Assembly (NCBI GenBank): GCA_001412335.1
Contig: LKUF01000122.1
Location: 1-16,339, forward strand
Origin: Methanolinea sp. SDB
Lineage (GTDB): Archaea; Halobacteriota; Methanomicrobia; Methanomicrobiales; Methanospirillaceae
Length of the DNA stretch: 16,339 nucleotides
Direction of reading: 5' to 3'
Of this stretch, positions 1-8,205 are shown piece after piece. The position numbers were made by a program, and so were the translations under genes. Below the pieces are notes generated by a model, which was not told the DNA's origin, made no database searches, and saw only the letters and a list, made by a program, of their open reading frames with translations. Every line of letters starts with the position of its first letter. Within the stretch, counting starts at the first letter, position 1.

Positions 1-30
1 TTGAGCAATTGGGTATGAGTTATGTGAGGA

Positions 31-66
31 CGCCCCGGCGGTGGTTGTGGGTGATTGAATTGATAT
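31..66. repeat. Dispersed repeat, left copy
   Basis: This 36-base GC-to-AT graded segment matches 16304-16339 at 31 of 36 positions without gaps. Both copies read GGCGG, then GGTTGTG, then TGAATTG in order. The bases just before also look related (ATGTG followed by a short GC-rich stretch). It lies downstream of the sepS stop codon, outside any credible gene. The nature of the element is unknown; a small dispersed intergenic repeat is the simplest reading. Confidence 0.6.
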
Positions 67-112
67 GTAGATAACAATTCGATTCAGTCTCCTCACACAA
101 AACAGCGAGGAG
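53..112. other. Possible stem-loops downstream of sepS
   Basis: Two weak inverted repeats follow the sepS stop codon. GAATTG (57-62) pairs with CAATTC (75-80), and the stem extends to about 10 pairs with G-U wobbles if read as plus-strand RNA. CTCCTC (89-94) pairs with GAGGAG (107-112). Neither is followed by a convincing T-tract on the minus strand, so a role as the sepS terminator is only possible. Confidence 0.25.
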
Positions 113-121
113 GCCTTTATT

Positions 122-1702
122 TCACCCGATCTCGGAACGCATCCGGAGAAATACCGGCCCCCTGACATCCACCTTCTTCTTCCTGTCGGTGATTGCCCGC
201 ATGGCATACTCCTCGATTCGCAGGTTGATGTCGCTCGGCAGCTTGACCATCTTCACCTGGACCGTTGCGTCTCTCCCGCACCGGGCTTCCTCCTCGATCA
301 CGGCCGCCCCGAGTGCCGCCGCTGCATCAAGGTAGCTTATCCCGGCAGGAGTCCCTTCTGTCCTGACAGCAGCCCATTTCTCGGTGTCAGGCACACCAAG
401 CACCGACCCTGAATGGACGAAGATCTCGTTTTGGCATGCCGGTCCGCAGAGGCGCGTATTTGATTCCTGTTCCTCCACAAATACTCTTGCCGTGTTTTCC
501 GCGATAGTCCCTTCCCATGCCAGGAACGAGCAGGGGCCGGGCTCGTCTGCATGTGCGGTTGCGGTCTTTTTGATCACTGAAGCGAGCAGTCTTCCCTCCG
601 CCGTTTTCGGTTCCTTCCTGAACCCTATCGCCCGTGCGATCTCGAGATCGGAGAGCGGTGCCGGATAGAACTGTGGATATGTCAGCCGCCGGATATCATC
701 TGACTTGTAGGTGAGCATGGCCAGTCTCTCAACCCCCAGTCCCAGGTTCATGACAGGGATCCCAATTTCATATTCTGCCAGTGCAGACGGCGAATACATG
801 CCAAAGGTCGCCACTTCCACCCAGTCATGGACGGGGTGGTGGGCATACACCTCGGTCTGCGTGTCAGGCATATAGTACTTGGAACGCTTCTCGTCGGGCG
901 TGAACCGGAAGTCCGTGAAACCGAAAGCCGATAGGAGTGCCTGGCTTACCGCTTTTCCCTCGTCAACCGAGATATCCTCACCTGCCACAATGCAACTTGC
1001 CGAATGATAGCACATCAGCCGGGTCGGCCCTTCCTCCTGTTCACGCCGGAAACACCTGTCCACAGAGAAGAGACGCAGGGGAAGGGGGCTCTTGTTCCAG
1101 ATCGAGGAGAGGGTGAGGAACCACCCGCTGGTCATGTGGCTCCGGAGCGTGTTCCTGGATGATCGTGGTTCGAGGTCCCGGAATGCCTGGAAGACCTTGT
1201 CATAGATCTCCACCGTCATGCCGTCATCGATGCGGAGTGCCTCCGATGTTGCGTGGATGAGGTCGTCACCGTCAATTGCGGATTTCTTGTATCCCTGGAG
1301 GATCTCCCGGAGCCTTGCCTCCTCCTCCGGACTCACATCCTTTCCCGTTATACGGGAGATGCCGTCCAGTTCAGGCCGCCCTATCCCCTGGTTCGGGCGA
1401 TCCAGACCTCCAAGATAGAAGACCCGGTCAAGAACAGCGCTGGCTTCTGGTCCGAACTGCCGGTACACATCCTTCTCCTCGACAATGATGGGATTACATG
1501 TCTCGTCAAAACCGATCATGAGATATGCCTCCCGCAGCCGGTTGACCATCTCGTATATCGGGTGTGCCTGCGCCCTGGAATAGGAGAGGCGGGGGTATCG
1601 CCCTTCCTGCCCGGGAGGAGTGAGGACCTCCGGACCCTCGTGCCATGCCCGCTCAAAGTTCTCCCGTGCCCGTTTCCTGAATGAATCTGTATCAAATCTC
1701 AT
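122..1702 (-). CDS. sepS: O-phosphoserine--tRNA(Cys) ligase (SepRS)
   Basis: This class II aminoacyl-tRNA synthetase charges tRNA(Cys) with O-phosphoserine, the first step of the methanogen route in which SepCysS then converts Sep-tRNA to Cys-tRNA. The 526-residue protein has a motif 2 region near 212-237 (RCFRREQEEGPTRLMCYHSA) and motif 3 near 319-328 (NLGLGVERLA). The remaining C-terminal part, from about 360, would be the anticodon-binding region. I chose the ATG at 1702 over one 18 bases upstream: its ATG overlaps the taw1 stop as ATGA, a GGAG lies 8 bases ahead, and MRFD is a usual N-terminus in the family. It is the last gene of the nine-gene minus-strand run. The partner SepCysS is not in the window. 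Family assignment is secure. Confidence 0.95.
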   Translation of the reverse strand: MRFDTDSFRKRARENFERAWHEGPEVLTPPGQEGRYPRLSYSRAQAHPIYEMVNRLREAYLMIGFDETCNPIIVEEKDVYRQFGPEASAVLDRVFYLGGLDRPNQGIGRPELDGISRITGKDVSPEEEARLREILQGYKKSAIDGDDLIHATSEALRIDDGMTVEIYDKVFQAFRDLEPRSSRNTLRSHMTSGWFLTLSSIWNKSPLPLRLFSVDRCFRREQEEGPTRLMCYHSASCIVAGEDISVDEGKAVSQALLSAFGFTDFRFTPDEKRSKYYMPDTQTEVYAHHPVHDWVEVATFGMYSPSALAEYEIGIPVMNLGLGVERLAMLTYKSDDIRRLTYPQFYPAPLSDLEIARAIGFRKEPKTAEGRLLASVIKKTATAHADEPGPCSFLAWEGTIAENTARVFVEEQESNTRLCGPACQNEIFVHSGSVLGVPDTEKWAAVRTEGTPAGISYLDAAAALGAAVIEEEARCGRDATVQVKMVKLPSDINLRIEEYAMRAITDRKKKVDVRGPVFLRMRSEIG

Positions 1703-2592
1703 CTTCTTCTCTCCAGACATACCACCCTGCTGGCCTGGTTCTCGTCCAGAACCTCATAGTCGGTACATGCGGCGACCTGTTCTGCAAACGACCTCACATG
1801 GGAATGTGGTGGCATACGGTCTCTCGTCAGACGTTTTCTACTGTACCCGAGAAACATATAGCCCTTCACTTCCACATAGGTCGCACCCGAGTCCTGGATC
1901 ATGCGCCCGTACAGTTCCGGGTTATGATCATTCAGACCCCTTACGAGCGTAATCCTGATAGCAGATCTCTTCTTCCCAAGCAATGAGAGGCTCTGCATGA
2001 TGTAATCCCAGTAGTCTTCATCGGGACGACAGACCTTCAGATACGTCTCCCTCTCGGGGGCGTCCAGCGAGACATACAACTGGAACGGGCTGCATTCTTC
2101 CAGGACCCACGGACGCGTGCCGTTGCTGACGACGAAGGTGGTGTACCCTTTCTCGTTGAAGAGCGTCACCAGTTCGGGAAGCCGTGAATAGAGCGTGGGC
2201 TCTCCTGACAGCGAGATCGCAACATGCTTCGGATCGAGTGCTTCCAGGAAACGCTCCTCTCTGACATATGGCGATACCTTGTACCCGGAGAGGGCTTTCT
2301 TCTGGAGCCGGGGAACCGCATCCACTATCTCCTGTGGTGAGCATTCGGTCTCACCAGGAAAGACGTGCTCAAACGATCTCCAGCAGAAGAGGCACCGCTG
2401 GTTGCATCGGAGGGTGGGGGTCATCTGGACGCACCTGTGGCTCTCTATTCCATAGAACTGGTGTTTGTAGCACATATCCTGGTCCTTCAGTGCCTTTTTG
2501 CACCAGAGACACGGCTTTACGGCTGCAGAGGCGTCCGATCGTACAAACTGGTACCCCTGTCGAAGGAGGGGCTTACATTGTTCCGGGAGCAT
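1699..2592 (-). CDS. taw1: 4-demethylwyosine synthase, archaeal TYW1
   Basis: This radical SAM enzyme condenses N1-methylguanosine-37 of tRNA(Phe) with pyruvate to make the tricyclic 4-demethylwyosine. With the start at 2592 the protein has 297 residues, normal for archaeal TYW1, which lacks the flavodoxin domain of the eukaryotic enzyme. The radical SAM CX3CX2C motif is C63, C67, C70. A second set, C28-X12-C41-X12-C54, matches the family's auxiliary iron-sulfur cluster pattern, with lysines K32 and K33 close by, where the pyruvate-binding lysine would be expected. SGEPT (129-133) follows as in radical SAM folds. An upstream ATG at 2622 lies deeper within argS; 2592 has a GGAGGG about 11 bases upstream and overlaps argS by only 20 bases. 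The 3' end overlaps sepS as ATGA, implying translational coupling. Confidence 0.94.
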   Translation of the reverse strand: MLPEQCKPLLRQGYQFVRSDASAAVKPCLWCKKALKDQDMCYKHQFYGIESHRCVQMTPTLRCNQRCLFCWRSFEHVFPGETECSPQEIVDAVPRLQKKALSGYKVSPYVREERFLEALDPKHVAISLSGEPTLYSRLPELVTLFNEKGYTTFVVSNGTRPWVLEECSPFQLYVSLDAPERETYLKVCRPDEDYWDYIMQSLSLLGKKRSAIRITLVRGLNDHNPELYGRMIQDSGATYVEVKGYMFLGYSRKRLTRDRMPPHSHVRSFAEQVAACTDYEVLDENQASRVVCLERRR

Positions 2593-4237
2593 CGATCCCA
2601 AGGCCCTCCAGCGCCTCTCCAAGCGTGTTTTTCGTCGCCTTCACGAGGGTCAGCCTGCTCTTCCTGGTAATGCCCTCGCTTTTCAGCACCGGTTCGAAGT
2701 GGTAGAAACTGTTGAAGAGATCGGCGAGTTCCCGGGCATAGATCGCAAGCAGGTGCGGCTTCGTCTCCCGTACCACCATTTCTATGGTATATGGAAACTT
2801 TGCCAGGTGCTTTGCCAGTGCGATCTCGCTCCCGCGTTTCAGGACATATGCCTCCTCGAACTCTCCTGCCTTCTCAAGGATACTGCATGCCCTGGCATGC
2901 GCATACTGGATGTACGGGCCGCTCTGCCGCTCAAAGTCCAGTGCCTCTTTCCAGTCAAAGACCGTGTTCTTCTCGGGCGAGATCTTGACGATGTCGTACC
3001 GGATAGCAGCAAGCGCGACCGACCGTGCAATTTCATTCCTGGTATCTACATCGAGTTCCGGCCTGCGTACGGTGACCTCTTCGAATGCCTTTGCGGTGAC
3101 CTCGTCGAGGAGCTGGTCTGCCGACACGAACTTTCCTGCCCGCGTACTCATCGATCCTTCGGGGAGCGAGACGAACTCGAAGTAGACGATTTCAGGGAAC
3201 TTCTCCCCCTGGAGTTTTAAGGTGGCGATCAGCTGTGCACCGATGAGCTTGTGGTCGGCCCCCAGTACGTCGATCATGCGGTCGAAGTTTCTCCCTTTCC
3301 ATATGTGGTAGGCCAGGTCCCTGGCCGCGTATACCGATGTTCCGTCGCTTCGCCGGAGGACATATTCCTTCTCGAACCCGAACTCCGAGAGGTCGAGCCA
3401 CATTCTCCCGTCTGTGTGGCATTCATCCATCCTCTTGAGTCGATCCAGTACACGTTCGGTATCGCCGTTCCTGATGAAATCACTCTCCCAGACGAACCGG
3501 TCATGGTGGGCGCCCAGCCGTTCCAGCGTCACTTTAAAGCCGTCAAGACACTGGGAGACGACCGACCTGAAACGGGCCGAGACCGCTGCATCGCCTCTCT
3601 CCACGTCCTGCATGAGGGAGTCAATCTCCTCCACGATTGAAGGATCATTCTTTATCTCCCTGTTTGCGGCGATATAGACCCGGGCAACGTGATGGTCTCC
3701 TTTCTCACCCTCATTCTGGCTGATGCCAAGCTGGGAAAAACCCCAGGACACGATGGCGATCTGCCTTCCCATGTCGTTCACGTAATATTGCACTTCCACG
3801 CGATGACCGGCCTTCCTGAGACACCTGGCGAGGGTGTCGCCGATGATGGTGTTTCGTATATGGCCTACGTGGAGCGGTCCGTTGGGATTGGCGCTGGTAT
3901 GTTCCAGGACGACCCGTCCGGGTTTTACAGGCAGTGTACCGTAGCCTGGTCTGACCGCTTCTCTCAGTGTCTCCTCGATATACCCGGGTCCGAGGATGAA
4001 ATTGATGTACGGTCCCTTCGCCTCCACCTGCACCGTGGCGAGCTCCGGGATGCTGGAGAGTGTTGCTGCAAGTTCCGCGGATATCTGAGCAGGGTTCTGT
4101 TTTCTTGTTTTCGCGAGCGAAAACGCCACCGTCGAGGCGAGGTCCGCATGTTCGCCGCCTTCCGTGAGCCCGACATCCAAAAGCCCGGTTACGGCCCTGA
4201 GTTGCTCAGTTATTGTGTTGTAAATTTTCAGAAACAT
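2573..4237 (-). CDS. argS: Arginyl-tRNA synthetase
   Basis: Class I synthetase that attaches arginine to tRNA(Arg) in the cytoplasm; like all ArgRS it should need tRNA for arginine activation. The 554 residues contain the HIGH signature as HVGH (123-126) within TSANPNGPLHVGHIRN. The KMSKS equivalent is the degenerate MSTRAG at 363-368. Residues 1-90 form the ArgRS-specific N-terminal tRNA D-loop-binding domain. The C-terminal helical DALR-type anticodon domain begins near 430 (DFERQSGPYIQYAHAR). The ATG overlaps the prf1 stop by one base (TGATG), so the two are probably translationally coupled, and the 3' end overlaps taw1 by 20 bases. No unusual truncation or missing residue was seen. Confidence 0.97.
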   Translation of the reverse strand: MFLKIYNTITEQLRAVTGLLDVGLTEGGEHADLASTVAFSLAKTRKQNPAQISAELAATLSSIPELATVQVEAKGPYINFILGPGYIEETLREAVRPGYGTLPVKPGRVVLEHTSANPNGPLHVGHIRNTIIGDTLARCLRKAGHRVEVQYYVNDMGRQIAIVSWGFSQLGISQNEGEKGDHHVARVYIAANREIKNDPSIVEEIDSLMQDVERGDAAVSARFRSVVSQCLDGFKVTLERLGAHHDRFVWESDFIRNGDTERVLDRLKRMDECHTDGRMWLDLSEFGFEKEYVLRRSDGTSVYAARDLAYHIWKGRNFDRMIDVLGADHKLIGAQLIATLKLQGEKFPEIVYFEFVSLPEGSMSTRAGKFVSADQLLDEVTAKAFEEVTVRRPELDVDTRNEIARSVALAAIRYDIVKISPEKNTVFDWKEALDFERQSGPYIQYAHARACSILEKAGEFEEAYVLKRGSEIALAKHLAKFPYTIEMVVRETKPHLLAIYARELADLFNSFYHFEPVLKSEGITRKSRLTLVKATKNTLGEALEGLGIDAPGTM

Positions 4238-5508
4238 CAGAATCCCGTCCTGTACCGTAATATTGCTGCTATTCCTCCGAATGCCGAGAAAAGGATCGAT
4301 CCCTCCTCGAAATCGTTCGAGATTATCTCAACCTTCGTGCTGCTCTGATCGGCCAGGCGGGTGAGTTCCTCGATAATATCCACCTCCTCGTCGACGACGA
4401 GCGGGGCGGTGCACTTCCGGCAGGTATGGGGTATGATATCCTCGATCGTCTTTCCCGGCTCCAGCTGGATCGTGCGTTCTTCGGAGTGTCCGCAGTTCTG
4501 GCATTTTATACTGACCCTGGATTTTCGAAGGCTTGAAGAGAGAAGGAGCACGTCCACCGCTCCCAGTTCGAGGTTCTTTCTCACGCTATCCTCGCCGTAT
4601 GCCGCAAGGCTGTCCTCTTTTACGAGCTCCTTTAAGAAGCGGTTCATGAACTCCTTCTCCCTGACCACTTCCATGCCCTTCAGGGCGTCCTTTGCTGCAT
4701 CCACAAGTTCCGCAAGGCCATCCTCGTTTGTATACGCCACATCAAAGAGACCGGTGATACGCTTCTGCACCTCGTGGTGGAGGTACTCGCCAGCCTCGAA
4801 CTCTTCCTTGGTCGGGCTCGGCCCCCCAATCAGCACACCCTTGAACCGTTCAAAAAAATCCTTTTCGGCAAGGAATATTGCACTTGCCCGCTCTCCGATC
4901 TTTGTATAGAATTCATTAATGGCGATCTCACGGAGGCGCTGGAAACGGACACTTGACTGGCCACCCTTTCGCTGTTTTCCGGGGACGGTGGATGTGACGC
5001 CACCCACCGGATCGATACGGTTGCCACGGAGGAATCCCCAGTATGCCTCTCTCCGGTCAAGTACCAGGAGCCCGTAGATATTCTTCTCCTCGAGCATCTC
5101 GCGGAGCGGTTCGAGCTCGAAGTTGGAACTGCACCGGTACATGTAGAGGTTCAGGGGTTCAGGTGGCTCGATTATGGTACATTCAAGACTGGTGCGATCG
5201 CCACCAAGCTGAATTGTGCCGCAGAAGACGGCCATCCCGTTTGGAGGCGGGTTCTTGTAATAGCGGAGACGGGAGAGGATCGAGGAGATGGCGCTCTGGA
5301 CGTTTGTACGCGTCTGTTTGCTCTTTATATTCGAACACTGCCCGAACTCGTCACGAAGCTGGGCTGTCACATCGTGGATCTGCTTGTCAGGGGGTATGTA
5401 GATTGTTATGAGCTCTGTCCCGCTCCCCTCCTTTGCCTCCAGTTTTTCAAGGGTTTTTTTGAATTCGTAGCGCTTTCGCGCATCATCCATCTCCACTGTC
5501 TCGGTCAT
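4237..5508 (-). CDS. prf1: Peptide chain release factor aRF1
   Basis: Archaeal/eukaryotic-type class I release factor that reads all three stop codons in the ribosomal A site and triggers peptidyl-tRNA hydrolysis. The 423 residues carry the expected marks in order: stop-codon recognition NIKS (60-63) and YxCxxxF (Y124, C126, F130) in domain 1, the catalytic GGQ (182-184) in domain 2, and in domain 3 two CxxC pairs (C336/C339 and C363/C366), the zinc-ribbon minidomain typical of archaeal aRF1. The start at 5508 has a GGAGA about 10 bases upstream; an in-frame ATG six codons later has GGAG directly abutting it and is less likely. Its 3' end shares one base with argS. The 36-base gap to the hydrolase gene is the longest junction in the run. 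Confidence 0.96.
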   Translation of the reverse strand: MTETVEMDDARKRYEFKKTLEKLEAKEGSGTELITIYIPPDKQIHDVTAQLRDEFGQCSNIKSKQTRTNVQSAISSILSRLRYYKNPPPNGMAVFCGTIQLGGDRTSLECTIIEPPEPLNLYMYRCSSNFELEPLREMLEEKNIYGLLVLDRREAYWGFLRGNRIDPVGGVTSTVPGKQRKGGQSSVRFQRLREIAINEFYTKIGERASAIFLAEKDFFERFKGVLIGGPSPTKEEFEAGEYLHHEVQKRITGLFDVAYTNEDGLAELVDAAKDALKGMEVVREKEFMNRFLKELVKEDSLAAYGEDSVRKNLELGAVDVLLLSSSLRKSRVSIKCQNCGHSEERTIQLEPGKTIEDIIPHTCRKCTAPLVVDEEVDIIEELTRLADQSSTKVEIISNDFEEGSILFSAFGGIAAILRYRTGF

Positions 5509-5570
5509 GAGCGTAATTCTCCGCTATTGAAAGCTTGTACCTATTTAACTCCGAACGCCATAAATTTGAG
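5509..5570 (-). promoter_or_regulatory. Possible internal promoter ahead of prf1
   Basis: The minus strand has AGTTAAATAGG at about 5551-5541, an AT-rich TATA-like element that would start transcription near 5518 and give a very short leader to the prf1 ATG at 5508. A second TATA-like stretch, AAATTTATGG, lies about 15 bases further upstream inside the hydrolase gene. This would let the translation genes be expressed separately from the que genes. Based on sequence shape only. Confidence 0.3.
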
Positions 5571-6426
5571 CACATTCCCCGATGATCTTTTCGTCAACCT
5601 CGGCGCACAGGCCGTGGGATCCGGTGAATGAATAGAATATGCGCGGTTCTCCGGAAAGATTGTACAGTTCACGTCCCTCCTCGAAGGGGAGAATCTCATC
5701 GGACCGGGAATGGAATATCCATGAACTCTTCGGTGAGATCATCCCCATATAGAGATCGGGGTCGATACTGAGCAGGAAGAGGCGGGCATCTCCGGAATAC
5801 TGGTTGCCGGCAAGGCCAAAACCCGACGTGGAAACACCGATATACCCGGAGAAGGCAGGATCGAGTGCCGTCGCGATGGCAGCATATCTTCCGCCGTTGC
5901 TGGAGCCTGCAGCATATACCGGTATCCCGTACCTCTCTTTCACGTACTCTCCCGCATGGATGAGATCGCAGATGGAAAGATAATACTGCGGCCATTCCCC
6001 CTCCATGAAACGCTGGAAATCCCTGTCGATGCTGAATGGGTACCCTGCCGTATCACCGCCGTTGCCCCGGAGGTCGAGGACGAGAAATGCATATCCTGCC
6101 CGGGCATAGGTTATGGAGCGGTTGTAATGCATCTCCTTCCTGACACCGGCCCCCGGAGCAAGGACAAATCCTGCAACCGGGTCATCAGGCGCGGCAAGCA
6201 GCCCATAGACATCTCCTGAACCGGTGTGCAGGATAACCCTGCTGACGGAGATATTCGAAACCTGCGTCACGTCCTCTTCAGATACGGTGCATTCACCACA
6301 GGAGAGGGAGAGCACGCCTGAATCGCTGACAGTGTACCGGGCCTCTTCCCGCGGGCCCTGGACGCATCCGGCAGTAACAAGCAGGCTGATCAGGAAGAGA
6401 AGAGTGAATAGGGCCGGTTTTATCAT
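5545..6426 (-). CDS. Lipoprotein alpha/beta-hydrolase (dienelactone hydrolase/esterase-like)
   Basis: Predicted membrane-anchored serine hydrolase facing the outside of the cell; the substrate is unknown. With the ATG at 6426 (one base after the Nudix stop, TGAAATG) the protein has 293 residues. Residues 1-21 form a lipoprotein-type signal: a lysine, a hydrophobic stretch, and a lipobox ending TAGC with C21 as lipidation site. The alpha/beta-hydrolase core follows: LDLRGNGGDT near 118-126, nucleophile elbow GSSNG (174-178, S176), a probable acid D243 in HSRSDEILPF, and catalytic H271 in TGSHG. An upstream in-frame start would put 15 extra residues before the signal peptide and overlap the Nudix gene. 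It lies between preQ0/Nudix genes and prf1, with no evident functional link to either. The fold is secure, the activity is not. Confidence 0.85.
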   Translation of the reverse strand: MIKPALFTLLFLISLLVTAGCVQGPREEARYTVSDSGVLSLSCGECTVSEEDVTQVSNISVSRVILHTGSGDVYGLLAAPDDPVAGFVLAPGAGVRKEMHYNRSITYARAGYAFLVLDLRGNGGDTAGYPFSIDRDFQRFMEGEWPQYYLSICDLIHAGEYVKERYGIPVYAAGSSNGGRYAAIATALDPAFSGYIGVSTSGFGLAGNQYSGDARLFLLSIDPDLYMGMISPKSSWIFHSRSDEILPFEEGRELYNLSGEPRIFYSFTGSHGLCAEVDEKIIGECAQIYGVRS

Positions 6427-6427
6427 T

Positions 6428-6928
6428 TCAATCGCCGGTGCAGCGTTCGACGAGACATATGGTCTTTGCATCTGAGATCCGGCCGTCTTGTGTCATGAGT
6501 CTCAGTTCAGGAATGCTCACCGTTACGACCTCGATTATCTCGTCATCGTCCTTTTCAAATTCGCATGAAGGAGTGAGGTTGTGTGCCTCGAAGAGGTAGA
6601 TCCTCTCGTCGGTGAATCCGGGTGTGGTGTAGATAAAACCCCTCTCCACGAGTATACCCGCCTGGAACCCCGTCTCTTCAATCAGCTCGCGGTGCGCTGC
6701 ATCTCTCGGGCTCTCCCCGGGATTCAGGGTTCCTGCAGGGGCTTCGTAGATATATTCCCCGATTGCGAAACGGTATTGTTTCAACAGGTAACAGGACGAG
6801 TCACCCCTGATAGGGAGAATAGCGACGGCATGGCCGGGCCGCACGACGATCCTCTCGACCTCTTTCCCGTTTGGCAACTGATACGCCTTCTTCTCAACAA
6901 TGAGCCTGTTTCCATGGTAAATTTCCAT
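6428..6928 (-). CDS. Nudix hydrolase, ADP-ribose pyrophosphatase-like
   Basis: Hydrolyses a nucleoside diphosphate linked to another group, most likely ADP-ribose to AMP and ribose-5-phosphate. The 166-residue protein has a complete Nudix box at 66-88 fitting GX5EX7REUXEEXGU (G66, E72, R80-E81, E84-E85, G87). A proline (P103 in TTPGFTDE) lies 16 residues after G87, the position that marks the ADP-ribose pyrophosphatase subgroup. It starts 3 bases after the queC stop and ends 1 base before the hydrolase start, so it is plainly within the operon. A housecleaning role beside the GTP-consuming preQ0 pathway is conceivable but not shown. The family is secure and the substrate is inferred. Confidence 0.88.
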   Translation of the reverse strand: MEIYHGNRLIVEKKAYQLPNGKEVERIVVRPGHAVAILPIRGDSSCYLLKQYRFAIGEYIYEAPAGTLNPGESPRDAAHRELIEETGFQAGILVERGFIYTTPGFTDERIYLFEAHNLTPSCEFEKDDDEIIEVVTVSIPELRLMTQDGRISDAKTICLVERCTGD

Positions 6929-6931
6929 TTT

Positions 6932-7600
6932 TTACTCCTTCTCGTATTGGATTGGATCGCGAAGCCCGAGCCTTGAAAACGCCTCCCTCCGGTAATGACA
7001 GGCGCCGCACTCACCGCATGCACGTTCTTCATTCCTGTAGCAGGACCAGGTATGCTGGTAGGGAACTCCCAGTTCCAGGCCTTTCCTGATGATATCGCTC
7101 TTGTTCATATTGATAAACGGCGCCCTGATCGTGATGCGTGTATCGTCTTTGGTTCCCATATCCACGGCCTTCTGGAAGGCCTCGATGAAACCAGGGCGGC
7201 AGTCGGGGTACCCGCTGTAATCCTGTGACTGGACGCCTATGAAGATCGCCTCTGCCCCGCGTGCCTCTGCTAAACTTGTTGCAATGGCGAGAAGGTTGGC
7301 ATTCCTGAACGGGACATAGGTATTTGGTACTCTGTCACCCTCCACGAACCTGTCGACAACCATCGAATGATCGGTGAGACTGCTTGCCCCGATACGCGAG
7401 AGATATTCCAGATCTACCTCGAGGAATTCCTCTGCGTTGAGAAGACCGGCGATCATCGCTGCTGCAAGCCGCTCTCTGCTCTCTGTTCTCTGCCCGTAAT
7501 TGAAATGGAGGGCATAAAGGTCAAACCCCATATCACGGGCCAAGTATGCGAGTGTCGAGGAATCCATCCCTCCTGATAAGAGACATACGGCCTTCATCAT
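6932..7600 (-). CDS. queC: 7-cyano-7-deazaguanine (preQ0) synthase
   Basis: ATP-dependent enzyme turning 7-carboxy-7-deazaguanine plus ammonia into preQ0, the base that archaeal tRNA-guanine transglycosylase inserts at position 15 on the way to archaeosine. The 222 residues start with the PP-loop SGGMDSS (9-15). Near the C-terminus four cysteines (C187, C195, C198, C201) form the QueC zinc site. Two adjacent ATGs (7600 and 7597) overlap the queE stop as ATGATG. A GGTGA lies just before them; its spacing fits the second ATG slightly better, so one residue is uncertain. It is the third gene of the queD-queE-queC block. No transglycosylase or archaeosine synthase gene is in the window. Confidence 0.96.
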   Translation of the reverse strand: MMKAVCLLSGGMDSSTLAYLARDMGFDLYALHFNYGQRTESRERLAAAMIAGLLNAEEFLEVDLEYLSRIGASSLTDHSMVVDRFVEGDRVPNTYVPFRNANLLAIATSLAEARGAEAIFIGVQSQDYSGYPDCRPGFIEAFQKAVDMGTKDDTRITIRAPFINMNKSDIIRKGLELGVPYQHTWSCYRNEERACGECGACHYRREAFSRLGLRDPIQYEKE

Positions 7601-8205
7601 CTCACCCCGAGTATCCTGTGCAACTGCACCTGGAGCCGTACAGGGAGGTCATGCTCCAGTATGAATGATGCGATCTCTCCTGCAGGCGAGCCGTAGACAG
7701 GAGATACAAATATCTCGCCCGAAATATCATGCTCCCTGATTATATCAGCAGCATACCGGCAGTCGGGAATATTTTTTACGACGAATTTCACGCTGTCATC
7801 TCCTGTAATATATTGGAGGAGACAGAGGTCGCTCTTCTCTCCAGACGACGGACACTTCACGTCCATGCAGATCGAGGCAAAATGCTGGAAGGGGCGGAAA
7901 TCGATCGTGCCGTTTGTCTCGATATCTATCATGTACCCTGTCTCCTGCAATGCATGCCCAAGATTACGCACATCATCTCCCTGGAGGAGCGGTTCACCCC
8001 CTGTGATGCAGGCATAGCTGCCTTTACAGCGCCATACGGTCTCCAGCACCTCTTTTAATGAGCATTCAATGCCCCCCTCCCGGGATCCGGGCGTATCGCA
8101 CCAGCTGCACCTGAGATTGCACCCTGCAAAGCGGATGAATGTACAGGGGCGCCCCTGGCTCTTTCCCTCTCCCTGTATACTCCGGAATATCTCACAGATC
8201 TGCAT
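7597..8205 (-). CDS. queE: 7-carboxy-7-deazaguanine synthase
   Basis: Radical SAM enzyme catalysing the ring contraction of 6-carboxy-tetrahydropterin (made by QueD) to 7-carboxy-7-deazaguanine (used by QueC). The 202-residue protein begins with the family's FRSIQGEG (7-14). The cluster-binding cysteines are in the ordinary CX3CX2C spacing: C29, C33, C36 (GCNLRCSWCDT). TGGEPLLQ (68-75) is the radical SAM GGE motif. Length is in the usual short QueE range. The start overlaps the end of queD by 14 bases, and its TGA overlaps the queC start, so the three enzymes of successive steps are translationally coupled. Confidence 0.96.
   Translation of the reverse strand: MQICEIFRSIQGEGKSQGRPCTFIRFAGCNLRCSWCDTPGSREGGIECSLKEVLETVWRCKGSYACITGGEPLLQGDDVRNLGHALQETGYMIDIETNGTIDFRPFQHFASICMDVKCPSSGEKSDLCLLQYITGDDSVKFVVKNIPDCRYAADIIREHDISGEIFVSPVYGSPAGEIASFILEHDLPVRLQVQLHRILGVR

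Noticed and set aside
1703..1720. Upstream start for sepS adding six residues (MSGEKK)
   Set aside because: These codons include the GGAG ribosome binding site itself, and the ATG at 1702 forms the ATGA overlap with the taw1 stop and the usual N-terminus.
2498..3220. 240-codon open frame on the plus strand
   Set aside because: Antisense to argS and taw1, whose protein motifs are unmistakable; a by-product of GC-biased codon use.
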